From NCBI RefSeq assembly GCF_008923205.2, contig NZ_WBMS02000015.1, positions 139,891 through 203,890 on the forward strand: a stretch of 64,000 nt of DNA, written 5' to 3'. Of this stretch, positions 27,146 through 36,410 are shown piece after piece (position 1 is the first letter of the stretch; each line of letters begins with the position of its first letter). This DNA is from Actinomadura physcomitrii. GTDB lineage: Bacteria; Actinomycetota; Actinomycetes; Streptosporangiales; Streptosporangiaceae. A model generated the notes under the pieces. It was not told where the DNA came from and searched no databases. It saw nothing but the letters and a program-made list of their open reading frames with translations. The position numbers and the translations under genes were made by a program.

Positions 27146-28503
27146 CCGACGTCCTGATCACCCCCGCCGTCGTGCAGCAGGCCGCCACCACGTTCGCGAC
27201 CGAGCAGTGGAACATCGGCGGCGCCTGGGACGCCCTGGCCGCGACGCTGAGCGGCTGCGACGGAATGGCCGGGCACGCACCGGACAAGGCGGCGGTGGCG
27301 TTCGCCCCGCACTACACCAGCGCGGTCCAGGGTGCCTGGAGGGCGTTCCGAGCCACGATGCGCAGCGTCGGTGGCATCTCCCTGTGCTTGGGCGCGACCG
27401 CGGGCCACTACCTCAGGGCCGATCACCACTCGATTATCAGCACACCGCCGACCATGGGATCGGGTGTGCTGCTCAACCCGCGGGCGCAGCCGTCGCTGCC
27501 ACCGTGGCAGCTCAGCCGGCAGGTCGGCAAACAGGTCACCACCGACAAGACCATGGCGATGCCGCCGTCGGTGCTGGGGTCGGCGGGGTCCTCGCTCCCG
27601 CAGCAGCTCGCCGAGCTGTGGCCCACCGGCGACCCCAGCAAGCTCCGCACCGCCGCCGCGGCCTGGAACGCCGCTCACGACCGGCTGACGGCCTCCACCG
27701 GGAAACTCGGCACCGCCATCTACTCGGTCACCGAAGGCAACAACACCCGCGACGCCCGCGCCATCGACGACGTGTGGAGCAAGCTGTACGCCTCATGCAA
27801 CGACGCCACAGTGCTCCAAGCGCTCCCGGACCTGTGCACGAACATCGCCAACGCCTGCACCAAGTACGCCGACGCCGTCGAGCACGCCCACAACAAGGCC
27901 AAATGGGAACTGGTCGGCGCCGGGGTCGTCGGCGTCGTCGTCATTGGGGCCGGCTTGTTCTTCACCCCCGAGACCGGCGGCGCGTCCGACGCCGGCGCGG
28001 CGGCCGCCGACACCGCGCTGGCGATGAGCATCCTCGGCCCGATCGCCACCGCACTGCTCGGCACCGTCACCTTGATCGCCGCCGGAGCCCTGGCAGAGCA
28101 CGTCATCCAGGCCGCCGAGAACAGCGCCGACAAGGCGCCCAACGTCCAACCCAACGACGCCGACACCCAGGGCCTGGAAAGCTCACTCGAAGGAGCCGTC
28201 AAAGGCGACCACGACGACATCGGCGCAGCACGCGTCCCCGACCTCAATGGGAAGTCCCTGGACGAAGCCGAGCAGGAACTCGCAGACCAGGGCTTCACCC
28301 TGAAGAATGTGACCACGGGAGGATATCGTCATTACAGTAATCCGGACGGGAGTGAGGTCGCGATCAGGCCCGACGGCGAAGTGATCCGGCTGGGCCCGAA
28401 GATCGATCCCGGTCCTAACCAGAAGAACTACAAGCCGCGTTACGGACCGGACGGTCTGCGGACGCAGCAGCATTCCACCGGAGAACGGGTGATATTCCCA
28501 TGA
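27142..28503 (+). CDS. Probable type VII polymorphic toxin
   Basis: From GTG 27142 the protein has 453 residues (GTG 27130 is an alternative start). About 250 N-terminal helical residues resemble a WXG/LXG-like trafficking region; hydrophobic stretches follow (VGAGVVGVVVIGAG and ILGPIATALLGTVTLIAAG). The last 100 residues form a compact domain: a VPDLNGKSLDEAEQEL segment, a YRHYSNPDGSEVAIRPDGE segment, then KNYKPRYGPDG. That is the modular shape of a polymorphic toxin with a variable C-terminal effector. I do not recognise the effector family. The following small gene overlaps its stop (ATGA), as an immunity gene should. Confidence 0.7.
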   Translation: MTDVLITPAVVQQAATTFATEQWNIGGAWDALAATLSGCDGMAGHAPDKAAVAFAPHYTSAVQGAWRAFRATMRSVGGISLCLGATAGHYLRADHHSIISTPPTMGSGVLLNPRAQPSLPPWQLSRQVGKQVTTDKTMAMPPSVLGSAGSSLPQQLAELWPTGDPSKLRTAAAAWNAAHDRLTASTGKLGTAIYSVTEGNNTRDARAIDDVWSKLYASCNDATVLQALPDLCTNIANACTKYADAVEHAHNKAKWELVGAGVVGVVVIGAGLFFTPETGGASDAGAAAADTALAMSILGPIATALLGTVTLIAAGALAEHVIQAAENSADKAPNVQPNDADTQGLESSLEGAVKGDHDDIGAARVPDLNGKSLDEAEQELADQGFTLKNVTTGGYRHYSNPDGSEVAIRPDGEVIRLGPKIDPGPNQKNYKPRYGPDGLRTQQHSTGERVIFP

Positions 28504-28880
28504 CCGTGTTCGACGCCTTCCGCAAGGTGGCCCTGGCCTGCGAGGGCTACGGCATCGAACGCCTCTCGGTGTCACAGACCGAGGAGTCCTGCACGGTTGA
28601 TCTGCTCCTGCGCTGGGGGCCGGGCAAACCCGATGTCGTGCTCTCCTTCACTGACGTCTACTACCTGGAAGTGGGCAGGCCGCCAGGTTCCGGCGCCATC
28701 CCGCTGATGGAACTCGCAGCGACCGTCCTGGAGCCCGGCGACGACCCTTGGCCGGCCGGGCTCAGTATCGACTTGGTTCGGTCATCGTCGTTGCCCCCGC
28801 TGCTGTGGTTCCGTGCCGGAGGCATCATCCAAATGAACATCGTCTCCGCCATCGCCACCGCCTACCAAGAGATCGGCTGA
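28500..28880 (+). CDS. Probable immunity protein of the polymorphic toxin
   Basis: The 126-residue soluble protein is rich in acidic and hydrophobic residues and has no recognised domain. Position is the main evidence: ATG 28500 overlaps the toxin stop by four bases and it ends the operon. Small, acidic, unassigned genes in this position are usually cognate immunity proteins that sit on the toxin domain. Confidence 0.65.
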   Translation: MTVFDAFRKVALACEGYGIERLSVSQTEESCTVDLLLRWGPGKPDVVLSFTDVYYLEVGRPPGSGAIPLMELAATVLEPGDDPWPAGLSIDLVRSSSLPPLLWFRAGGIIQMNIVSAIATAYQEIG

Positions 28881-28909
28881 CTCTGGAGGACCAAGGCCCC
28901 CGCGGAACC

Positions 28910-31693
28910 TCACTCCGATGCTTTGGACGGCCGCCGTCCGGACAGGGGCCTTGGCTGACGGAGGTCGGCCAGGAGCCGGGAGGTTTCCTCGCAGGGTTCC
29001 GCGTCGATCTCGTCGAGGCGGAGTTCAAGGAGTCGGTAGGTGCGCTGGACGGCGTCTGAGCGGCCGAGTCGTGCCTGTAGGCGCATGATCTCCTGGTAGA
29101 GGGGCTCGGTGTAGAGATCGAGGGTGATGGCCCGTTCGAGGGTGGCGAGCGCCGACTCGGGTTTGTCTTCTTTGACGAGCTGAACGAAGTGGCCCAGGGC
29201 GTCGACGACGGTGCGACGGAGATGTTCGCGGTAGGTCTCGGCCCATGCGAACTCGAAGTCGTCGGCGAACCCTCCGGTGTAGAGGTCGCTTACCAGGGCG
29301 AGCGCGTTGATTCGGTTGTCGGCGTCCTCGTCGGCTACGGCTCGCTTGGCGTCCGCGAGTGTGGCGGTCAGTTGCCAGAGGTCGACGTCGACGAGGTCGT
29401 GATCGATGCGGTACCGGCCAGCGGTGTGGATGAGGAACCTGGGTTCGGTGAGGCCGGTCGCGGTACGGAGGACTCCGCGGATGCTGGAGGTGGCGCTGTT
29501 GAACCGGTTGACCCCGGATTGGGGCGTGGCGTCTGGCCAAAGTGCACCGATGGCTTGATCGCGGGTGACGCCCTTGGGGTGCAGAGCGAGGTAGCCGAGC
29601 AGGTGTCTGGCTCCTTTCCGTAGGCCGGTGGCGATGGGGCCATCCGCGGTGTGCAGGAGAACCGGCCCGAGCACTTGAAGCCGGGCGGGAGCTCGATGCC
29701 CTTCGGCGACGCGCCGGGGCGGCGGGACGAGGCTTGTGACGCTGGGCGGGACGGGTTCAGACGGCGTGTCGGCGGCCTGCGGGGACGCGGACACATCAGG
29801 TTCGCTGCCGTTGGCGGTCTGGATGGTCTGCAGCATGCCGGCGGCGTCGTCTGCGGTCAGATGGAACAGGCGCGCTTGCACGAACTGGTCGGAGTCGGGG
29901 CCGTGGGCGGCGGTGACGGTGCCGTCCGCGGCCAGGTCCAGACTCGTGCCGGCCTGCCAGGCGCCGAGGATCAGCGCGCCGATGCAGTAGCGGCGGCCGA
30001 GCGCCGCAAGGGCGTGTACGGCGGCGTCGCCGTGTTCAGGGACCTTCGCCACCAGGAGCATCGTCGGCAGAGGCTCGCCCGGGTCCTCCACGCGCAGCGC
30101 GGGTACGTCGGGCAGTTCGTCCGCCTGGAGCATCCGGCCGCGGCGCAGGAGTTCAGCCTCCAGGCGTTCGATGGCACTGCTCAAAGACGGCGTGATGATC
30201 AGGCCCTCGAGTGCCGTGGACAGGCCGGCGATGTCGGCGCCGGGGAAGAGTACCTGCGCGTCGGCCTGCGGAATGATGATCTCGGCGTGGTAGCGGCGGG
30301 CCTTGGGCACGAGTTCGGTGGCGATGGCGCGGACTGCGGCGTGGGCGCCGTCTCCAGAGAGTCCGAGGCTGAGGCCGGGCAGGGGAACGGAGACAGGACG
30401 GTCGCCGCAGGTGCCTATGACGAGGGAGTTGGGCCCTTCGGCCAGCAGCTCTTCGTAGGCGAGTTCGCCGTCGGACGGTAGAGGGGCGTCGTGATCGGCG
30501 TAGGTCGCCATGTGGGCCTGGCGTGCCTTGAGGACCGGAGCGGGAATCGGGAGCTCGGCTGGGCTTCCGTACGAGGTCGGGTCGGTATTGATCGGGCGTC
30601 GGCGCCGTCGGTGCAGGCGGGTGGCGGCTACGGCGGCGCTGAGCGCGGCGGCGAGACCGAGCCCGATCCGGGAGCCGGACGGCAGGGTGACCGCCAGCGG
30701 CGAGCGGTGGTCGTCCTGGTGGCTGGGTGTGGAAGGGCTCGGGCTGACTGGGTGGTCGGCGGGTGGCGCCACGACCGGGGTCGGCACCCGCGACGGTGTC
30801 GTCTTCGCTGACGGTGATCGAGGCGGCGCTGGCGCCGGGGCGTCACTCGTCTCCTGCTGTTGGGACGGCCCGGAGAGCGCGGCTTTGTCCGTTGAGGTGG
30901 TCCGCGATGGTGAAGACGTGCTGCCTGGTTCACCGAGCCGCGGGAGCCGGACACGCTGGCCTGGGTAGAGGTCATCGGGATCGGTCAGGGCGGGGACGCC
31001 GTCAGGCTGGTCGACACGCTGGCTGCTTTCGAAGATCTTGGGGTAGAGGACGCCTGACCCGTAGGTGCGCTGGGCGAGGTCCCACAGGGTGTCGCCGTGC
31101 TCGATGGTGTGGGTCCGCCAAGGACGTTCGGACCCTTGAGCGGGCGGGGTCTGGGCGGCCAGCAGCGGGGTCCAGTCGGATGTCGTCGGCTCTGGTGCTG
31201 GTGTCTCGTGTCCATGCGTCGAGCGGCCCGGGGCGTTGGGCTCTGGGTCGGTGGCGGCGTGGACGCCGGTCGCGGCGTGCGTCTGCGCCGCGGCGGACGC
31301 CGAATTGGCGATGGACGCGACGGTGGAGAAGGTCAGCGTCGCCATGGTGGCCAGATCCCGGATCAGCTGCTGAAGCGGACGGATCGGCCCCCGCAGGATG
31401 GCAGTGGAACAGTCGGCCAGGTACCTGATCGCCTCGATGATGCTGGTGAGGACGAACAGCAACCATGCACCCCAGCCGATCAGCGTGAGGACGGCGATGA
31501 AGAACTGGCCGTCGTCGTCCGGCCGCATCAAGGTGATGCGGACCTCCTCCCAGGACGGCATCCTGTCCGGGATGGGAGATCCCATCATCTTGTACATCCC
31601 GATCGGGAATCCGACCAGCAGGCATGCGAACAGCGTCAGAGCGCCGAGGCCGCGTGCGAAGTCGGCGAGTCGGCTGGTGCCGGTGTAGGTCAT
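28910..31693 (-). CDS. Membrane protein with LysM and BTAD domains, last gene of the Tad operon
   Basis: The 927-residue protein has two N-terminal membrane segments (about 14-35 and 66-85), a LysM domain (about 193-250, HTIEHGDTLWDLAQRTYGSG), a Pro/Ser/Thr linker, a third hydrophobic stretch (GLGLAAALSAAVAATRL), an unassigned middle and a C-terminal winged-helix plus BTAD region (LQVLGPVLLHTADGPIAT then tetratricopeptide-like helices) as in SARP regulators. A DNA-binding-type module on a wall-binding membrane protein is odd but recurs beside Tad genes in actinomycetes. It overlaps the preceding TadG-like gene by four bases and is convergent with the toxin operon. Confidence 0.82.
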   Translation of the reverse strand: MTYTGTSRLADFARGLGALTLFACLLVGFPIGMYKMMGSPIPDRMPSWEEVRITLMRPDDDGQFFIAVLTLIGWGAWLLFVLTSIIEAIRYLADCSTAILRGPIRPLQQLIRDLATMATLTFSTVASIANSASAAAQTHAATGVHAATDPEPNAPGRSTHGHETPAPEPTTSDWTPLLAAQTPPAQGSERPWRTHTIEHGDTLWDLAQRTYGSGVLYPKIFESSQRVDQPDGVPALTDPDDLYPGQRVRLPRLGEPGSTSSPSRTTSTDKAALSGPSQQQETSDAPAPAPPRSPSAKTTPSRVPTPVVAPPADHPVSPSPSTPSHQDDHRSPLAVTLPSGSRIGLGLAAALSAAVAATRLHRRRRRPINTDPTSYGSPAELPIPAPVLKARQAHMATYADHDAPLPSDGELAYEELLAEGPNSLVIGTCGDRPVSVPLPGLSLGLSGDGAHAAVRAIATELVPKARRYHAEIIIPQADAQVLFPGADIAGLSTALEGLIITPSLSSAIERLEAELLRRGRMLQADELPDVPALRVEDPGEPLPTMLLVAKVPEHGDAAVHALAALGRRYCIGALILGAWQAGTSLDLAADGTVTAAHGPDSDQFVQARLFHLTADDAAGMLQTIQTANGSEPDVSASPQAADTPSEPVPPSVTSLVPPPRRVAEGHRAPARLQVLGPVLLHTADGPIATGLRKGARHLLGYLALHPKGVTRDQAIGALWPDATPQSGVNRFNSATSSIRGVLRTATGLTEPRFLIHTAGRYRIDHDLVDVDLWQLTATLADAKRAVADEDADNRINALALVSDLYTGGFADDFEFAWAETYREHLRRTVVDALGHFVQLVKEDKPESALATLERAITLDLYTEPLYQEIMRLQARLGRSDAVQRTYRLLELRLDEIDAEPCEETSRLLADLRQPRPLSGRRPSKASE

Positions 31694-32151
31694 GGCTGGT
31701 GGGGTCCTTCCACTCCGGTGGTCAGGTTGGCGGTCGCGTCGGCGTCGGCGTGCAGGGCGGAGATACCGATCAGGGAGAGGAAGCGCGCAGGCCGGGTGAT
31801 GGTGACGTGGACGCGGATGGTGTGGGCGCCGGTGGTGGTCGCGGTGCCGCTGTATCCGCCGGCGCGCAGGTAGGAGCGGGCGGCGCGTAGTGCGGACCGT
31901 CGGTCCACGACGAATCGGCCTCGCATGTAGGCGTGGTCGAGGTCGACGTGTCCGGTGCCTGCGCGGGCGGCTTCCTGGGCGGCGGTTTCGGCGTCTTGCC
32001 GGGCTTCGAGGACCTGCTCGAAGTCGACGACGGCGCCGAAGAACACCAGGACGACCAGGGTGATGATGACGGTGAAGACGCTGACGCTCCCGCGCTCGGA
32101 CTGCTGCGCGAGTCCGCGAGCACGCGAGAGTGCCGAGGTGATGGCGCTCAC
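31690..32151 (-). CDS. TadG/TadE-like pilus assembly protein
   Basis: The 153-residue protein has a polar start, GSVSVFTVIITLVVLVFFGAVVDFEQVLEARQ across its class III-like hydrophobic region (shown here split: residues about 21-45), then a periplasmic or external domain. The GSVSVF start of the hydrophobic stretch and the following helix are typical of TadE/G minor pilins. It overlaps the genes on each side by four bases. Confidence 0.72.
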   Translation of the reverse strand: MSAITSALSRARGLAQQSERGSVSVFTVIITLVVLVFFGAVVDFEQVLEARQDAETAAQEAARAGTGHVDLDHAYMRGRFVVDRRSALRAARSYLRAGGYSGTATTTGAHTIRVHVTITRPARFLSLIGISALHADADATANLTTGVEGPHQP

Positions 32152-32606
32152 CGAGTGGCCCGGTAGGGGTCGATGGGCGATCGGTGGGTCTTGGTGACGG
32201 TTCGTGAGCCCGGCATCCAGGTCAGTGCAAGGTCGCTCAGCTGGATCACGCAGGTCACACGCGCCGACACCGTAGCCGCTTGCCCGACTGGGCGGTGAAA
32301 GCCGGACAGGTCGAGCCGGACGGACGGTGCGCAGTGCAGGCCCCGGTCGTGCAGGGTGTGCGTTGCGCTGGCGGTCGCGTCGGCGCGAGCTTGCCCGGCG
32401 GTGCGAGCGATGGACGCCTGGCGTGCAGCGTCGGCGGCGGCTTGCGCGACCACCGCGCTACCGTGCACGACGCGCATCGTCACGAGCAGTCCGGCCAGGA
32501 AGATGATGAACACCGGCGCGAGGATCGCGGTCTCCACGACAGCGTTTCCCGCGTCCCCTGCCATGGCGACGTCCTGCCTGAGCGCGCTCCAACGTTTCGA
32601 GGTCAT
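32148..32606 (-). CDS. TadE-like minor pilin
   Basis: The 152-residue protein has AGNAVVETAILAPVFIIF, the TadE signature with a conserved glutamate five residues into the hydrophobic segment, followed by an external domain containing two cysteines (LHCAPS and RVTCVIQ). Four-base overlaps join it to both neighbours. An internal ATG 14 codons in would remove the leader-like start and is also possible. Confidence 0.78.
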   Translation of the reverse strand: MTSKRWSALRQDVAMAGDAGNAVVETAILAPVFIIFLAGLLVTMRVVHGSAVVAQAAADAARQASIARTAGQARADATASATHTLHDRGLHCAPSVRLDLSGFHRPVGQAATVSARVTCVIQLSDLALTWMPGSRTVTKTHRSPIDPYRATR

Positions 32607-32998
32607 GCCGGTCCAGGAGTCGTGAACCGTTCACGGGCACCGCGAGCCGTCCTGGACACGGCGAAGTTGACGCCTGGCAGCAGCGATGGTGCGGTGCCGG
32701 TCACCCGTACGGAAATGGTGTTCGCGCCCGACACGGTGATGGTCGGCGTTTGCAGGACGGGCTCGCTGCGGGCGAAGGACGCCGCAGCGGCGCGTCCTTG
32801 CACGAAGGTGCCCTGGCGGGCGCGGGCGACGCGCAGGCCCTCTTCGGCGGCCGACTGCGCGACATCGCGGGCGACCGACACCATCACCGCTTGTGCGAGC
32901 GTGAGGAACAGCAGGCCGACTGCCGGGAATGTAATGGCTGCCGCAATGGTGGCCGATCCTTGATCGCGGCGGTGTCGGCTCGCCTTGCGGCCGTTCAC
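32603..32998 (-). CDS. TadE-like minor pilin (second)
   Basis: The 131-residue protein has DQGSATIAAAITFPAVG at the beginning of its only hydrophobic segment and an outer domain of about 90 residues ending in a basic tail. It resembles TadE-type proteins but lacks the usual glutamate in the leader core, so the assignment is weaker than for the next gene. It is coupled to both neighbours by overlaps. Confidence 0.65.
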   Translation of the reverse strand: MNGRKASRHRRDQGSATIAAAITFPAVGLLFLTLAQAVMVSVARDVAQSAAEEGLRVARARQGTFVQGRAAAASFARSEPVLQTPTITVSGANTISVRVTGTAPSLLPGVNFAVSRTARGARERFTTPGPA

Positions 32999-33219
32999 GG
33001 GCCTGTGGATCCAGGGATCTTGCCGAGCCAGCCGTGCACCTTGCTGGACACGGCCATGTAGACCACGAAGGCCAGCCTGGCGAAGCCCGCGACGATGATG
33101 ATCGTCTCGACGACGCCCGAGCCGCGGTCGCCGCGGTCGCGCAGTTCGGCGGCGGCTCTTCGGGCTCGGTCTTGGACGGCGAGTGCGGCGCGGATCGCCG
33201 CAGCGTTGAGCGTGTTCAT
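32995..33219 (-). CDS. Flp/Tad-type prepilin-like small protein
   Basis: From ATG 33219 (GGGGGA just upstream) the product has 74 residues. A basic leader ends in RGSGVVETIIIV, a class III prepilin-type site with glutamate at +5 after the presumed Gly cleavage point, then one hydrophobic helix (VAGFARLAFVVYMAV). This fits the major Flp pilin or a pilin-like protein. The frame is open to 33297, but the longer start has no SD support. No prepilin peptidase gene is in the window. Confidence 0.65.
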   Translation of the reverse strand: MNTLNAAAIRAALAVQDRARRAAAELRDRGDRGSGVVETIIIVAGFARLAFVVYMAVSSKVHGWLGKIPGSTGP

Positions 33220-33253
33220 GGTCCCCCGATGCGTTGGTGCGTGAGGCCGGGCG

Positions 33254-34141
33254 TTAGCCGGATGCCAGGAGTTTGGAGAAGAAAGGGAAGCCGACAAGGA
33301 TCACGAAGCCGAGCATGAGCAGGCTGGTCGGCACCCACATCGCGGTGGTGCGGGAGTTGGCCTCGGCGCGTGCTGAGGCGGACGCCTCGTGCCGCATCGA
33401 GGCGACCTTGGCGACCAGGACGTCGTGCATCTTGGCGCCCTCGCTCCCGGCGATCTCAGCGGTGTGAGCGAGGTCGATCAGGTCGCGGACGCCGATCTCC
33501 TCACCGAGCCGGGACAGGGCGCGCCAAGGCTGCTCCTGTCCGTGCCGGGCTCGGGTGAGCGCCTGGTGGACGCGCTGGAACGGCCATCCGCTGTTGATCT
33601 TCGCCGGGTCCTCCAACGCGGCGTTCAAGGCGGCGCCGGCCTGGCGTTCCAGGACGACGAGCTGAAGGTAGGAGGAGAACGCGTAGCGGAAGTCGCGGCG
33701 GCGCTGGCGAGCCTGCGAGCGCATGTTCCAGTCCGGAACGAACCACAGGACGACGGCGAGGGCGAGCGCGCTGACGGCCGGGAACTTCCACGTCGGCGAT
33801 CCTCCGGCCAGCGCGACCAAACCGCCTAAGAGCAATGGAACGACGAGGCCGGTGACGAACAGGACCAGCTTGTCGAGCATGAACCGCTCAACGGGACGTC
33901 CGAGCAGCGCCAGATCAGTGCGCGGGACGGCGAGCGCCCCGGCCGGATGGGCGAGGCGTCCGGCCAGCCACCGGCCGAGGCGCTCGCCGATGCTCAGGTC
34001 GTCGGTCGGCGGTGAGGGGAGCAGCGTGGGCTGGATCCGGGCCAAAGCCGCGTCCAAGCGCGGAGGTGGAGGCCATAGTTCGCGGACGAGCATGATGGCG
34101 CCGACGGCGCCCAGACCTCCGGTGACAGCAGCTCCGATCAC
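33254..34141 (-). CDS. tadC: TadC-like type II secretion F-domain protein
   Basis: From GTG 34141, which overlaps the TadB stop, the protein has 295 residues. It shows an N-terminal hydrophobic segment, a central pair (KLVLFVTGLVVPLLLGGLVAL and SALALAVVLWFVPDW) and a C-terminal helix (PTSLLMLGFVILVGFPF) flanking the cytoplasmic T2SSF domain. It should form the inner-membrane platform with TadB for pilus assembly. Confidence 0.82.
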   Translation of the reverse strand: MIGAAVTGGLGAVGAIMLVRELWPPPPRLDAALARIQPTLLPSPPTDDLSIGERLGRWLAGRLAHPAGALAVPRTDLALLGRPVERFMLDKLVLFVTGLVVPLLLGGLVALAGGSPTWKFPAVSALALAVVLWFVPDWNMRSQARQRRRDFRYAFSSYLQLVVLERQAGAALNAALEDPAKINSGWPFQRVHQALTRARHGQEQPWRALSRLGEEIGVRDLIDLAHTAEIAGSEGAKMHDVLVAKVASMRHEASASARAEANSRTTAMWVPTSLLMLGFVILVGFPFFSKLLASG

Positions 34142-35025
34142 AGGTCGGCTCCCTGCGCGGCAGATTCCGGGTGCTTGGCGTGCATGAACCTTGCCCCGGT
34201 CGACAGCACGGAGAGCCGCCGCATCCACCACAGGCCGGCCGCATAGATGGCCGCGACCACGGCGAGCACCGTCTGCCCGAGCGCGGTGCCGTAAGGCGCC
34301 GCGAACGTCTGGGACGAGGCGAACAGCACGCTCAGGGCCATGACCGAGCCCACGATGACGATCAGCGTCGTGCGCAACCCGGCTCGTTCGGCCTCGACGT
34401 CCCGGCGGACGAGGACTTCCTGCTCGACGGCGTCGGCCAGCAGCCGCAACGCCTCGCGCGTCCCCGGGCCGCGACGCCGGGCGGCCAGCACCAGCGCGCA
34501 GGCGATCAGATCGCCGATCGGGTCGTCCAGCTCGTCGGCGAACGCCCGCAGCGCCTGTTCGGTGTTGGCGTGGTTGTTCAGTCTCGTAGCCAGCACGGTG
34601 ACCGGCCCGCGAATCGCCTCGGGCGCGATGCGGGCGCTATCGGCCAGCGCCTGCTCCAGGCCCCGGCTGGCGCCCATCATCTCCGCGAGCCGCCGCGACC
34701 ACTGCGCCAACGCGTCCAGCCGCGCGATCCGGCGTTGCGGTGCCCGTCCCGACAGCATCGGCGGCACCGCGTACACCCCGGCCGCCACCGCAACCGCGGC
34801 AACCGGCCACCAGGAGGTCAACAGCACCAGCAGCCCGGCGACGAGCGCGGCCAGCAGCCGGTTCTGCCGACCCGGCCATGCCGATGAGCGGACCAGTAGT
34901 CGAAGCCGGGACGGCGGCCGGGGCACCGCGCCCGCAGGCTCGCCTCCTCGCAGGCCGGTCACCAGCGCGATGACACCGGCGGCGGCGCACAGACCCGCGA
35001 ACGCGGCGGGCAACATCGCCATCAT
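34138..35025 (-). CDS. tadB: TadB-like type II secretion F-domain protein
   Basis: From ATG 35025, overlapping the TadA stop (ATGA), the protein has 295 residues. It has hydrophobic segments at the N-terminus (AAFAGLCAAAGVIALVTG), at about 60-85, and near the C-terminus (TTLIVIVGSVMALSVLF and TVLAVVAAIYAAGLWW), with a T2SSF domain between. The frame remains open far upstream to 35709 inside tadA; that extension is a shadow. Confidence 0.82.
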   Translation of the reverse strand: MMAMLPAAFAGLCAAAGVIALVTGLRGGEPAGAVPRPPSRLRLLVRSSAWPGRQNRLLAALVAGLLVLLTSWWPVAAVAVAAGVYAVPPMLSGRAPQRRIARLDALAQWSRRLAEMMGASRGLEQALADSARIAPEAIRGPVTVLATRLNNHANTEQALRAFADELDDPIGDLIACALVLAARRRGPGTREALRLLADAVEQEVLVRRDVEAERAGLRTTLIVIVGSVMALSVLFASSQTFAAPYGTALGQTVLAVVAAIYAAGLWWMRRLSVLSTGARFMHAKHPESAAQGADL

Positions 35026-36410
35026 GTCCAGCTCCCGCCCGCGACGACTGCGTCCGACTCCAGCAGCGCTGGGTCGAAGCCGTGCCGGTTCAGTTCGTCC
35101 AGGAGCCCGGTACTGATATGGCCACCCGCAGGAGTTGCGCGGCCGTCCGGTCCCCGGCTGAAGATCAGGTTGCGGGTGGGTTCGGCCGAATCGGCGGGCG
35201 GGCCGACTTCCATCACCTGGGACACGTACCGCTCGTTGCCGGCGGCGTCGCGTTCGAGGTGGACGACGAGGGGCTGCGCGAGCCCGAACATCAGGTGCAG
35301 GTCTTCGGCCGCGAGCCCGAGACCGGCGCGGCGGCCGAGCTGGACGACGCGGCTGAACACGTGCTCGGGCCGGTGCACGTGGAGCGTGCACATCGAGCCG
35401 CGCGCCCCCGAGTACATCACCTCCAGCATCGGCGCCAGTTCCCCGTGCCGCGCCTCGCCCACGATCACCCGATCCGGATTCAGCCGCAGGCAGGCCGGTA
35501 CCAGGTCCTGCAGGCGCACTTCGCCGGCGCCTTCGGCGTTGGCCTGCCGTGCCTCCATGGCGACGACATCGTTGTGCCGGTGCGCCAGGCGCGGGTCGTC
35601 CAGGAACAACTCGAAGTCGCTCTCCAGCGTGATGACCCGCTCCTCGGGCGGAATCTCGTTGGCCAGCGCCCGCACCAGGGTGGTCTTGCCGGTGTTGACC
35701 TCCCCGCACACGATGATGTTCCGCCGCGCCCGGATCGCCGCGCGAAGGAACCGCTCCAGCGGCTCAGTCAGCGTGCCCAGACGGGCGAGCTGCGGGAGCG
35801 TGACGTCCACGAGGCGGTGCACGCGGATCGCCAGGTGTGGATGCCGCGACACCCAGCCCACCACCGCGAGCCGTACTCCATCAGCGAGCGCGACGTCCAG
35901 CAGCGGCGACGCGTGGGAGAACTCCCGCCCGGTGTTGCCGCGACGCGCCAACAACTGGACCCATTCGAGGAGGTCGTCATCGCTCTCGGAGACCTGCGGG
36001 CCGGGCTTCTTCGAGCCGTCGGTGAAGGTGATCCAGGTCTGGCGGCAGCCGTTGACCACGATGTTCTCCACATCGGAACGCTCCAGGAACGGCTGCAGCG
36101 GACCGAGCCCGAAACGCCGGTCGAACACCGCACGCGCTATCTGGCACCGTTCCTCCGCAGAGACGACGCGGCCCGACCGCACCTGCTCGTCCGCCCACGC
36201 CTCTACCTGGGAGTCGATGAGCTGGCGCGCTCGCACCCGGTCCATACCGTCCACGAGGACATCCGCCAACTGTGCCGACACACCCCGTACCGCGGCCCAG
36301 AGGATGGACCCGCCCTCAGCAGGCCACGTCTGGGGCGCGCGGCCGGCGGAGACCGATGAACCGTTCCGGACGCTCCGTAGACTCGCGGACGGCCAGCCGG
36401 GCGCGGTCAC
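35022..36410 (-). CDS. tadA: TadA/CpaF-family pilus assembly ATPase
   Basis: The 462-residue protein has the CpaF N-terminal region, Walker A GEVNTGKTT at 236-244, an Asp box-like ESDFELFL, and the RVIVGEARHGELAPMLEVM segment (Walker B) followed by the histidine box in GSMCTLHVHRPEHVF. It powers pilus assembly at the cytoplasmic face of TadB/TadC. Length is normal for the family. Overlaps of four bases link it to tadZ and tadB. Confidence 0.92.
   Translation of the reverse strand: MTAPGWPSASLRSVRNGSSVSAGRAPQTWPAEGGSILWAAVRGVSAQLADVLVDGMDRVRARQLIDSQVEAWADEQVRSGRVVSAEERCQIARAVFDRRFGLGPLQPFLERSDVENIVVNGCRQTWITFTDGSKKPGPQVSESDDDLLEWVQLLARRGNTGREFSHASPLLDVALADGVRLAVVGWVSRHPHLAIRVHRLVDVTLPQLARLGTLTEPLERFLRAAIRARRNIIVCGEVNTGKTTLVRALANEIPPEERVITLESDFELFLDDPRLAHRHNDVVAMEARQANAEGAGEVRLQDLVPACLRLNPDRVIVGEARHGELAPMLEVMYSGARGSMCTLHVHRPEHVFSRVVQLGRRAGLGLAAEDLHLMFGLAQPLVVHLERDAAGNERYVSQVMEVGPPADSAEPTRNLIFSRGPDGRATPAGGHISTGLLDELNRHGFDPALLESDAVVAGGSWT

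Noticed and set aside
34138-35709. 523-codon frame ending in TadB
   Set aside because: The first 228 codons overlap tadA and look like noise. ATG 35025 overlaps the tadA stop and starts a normal TadB.
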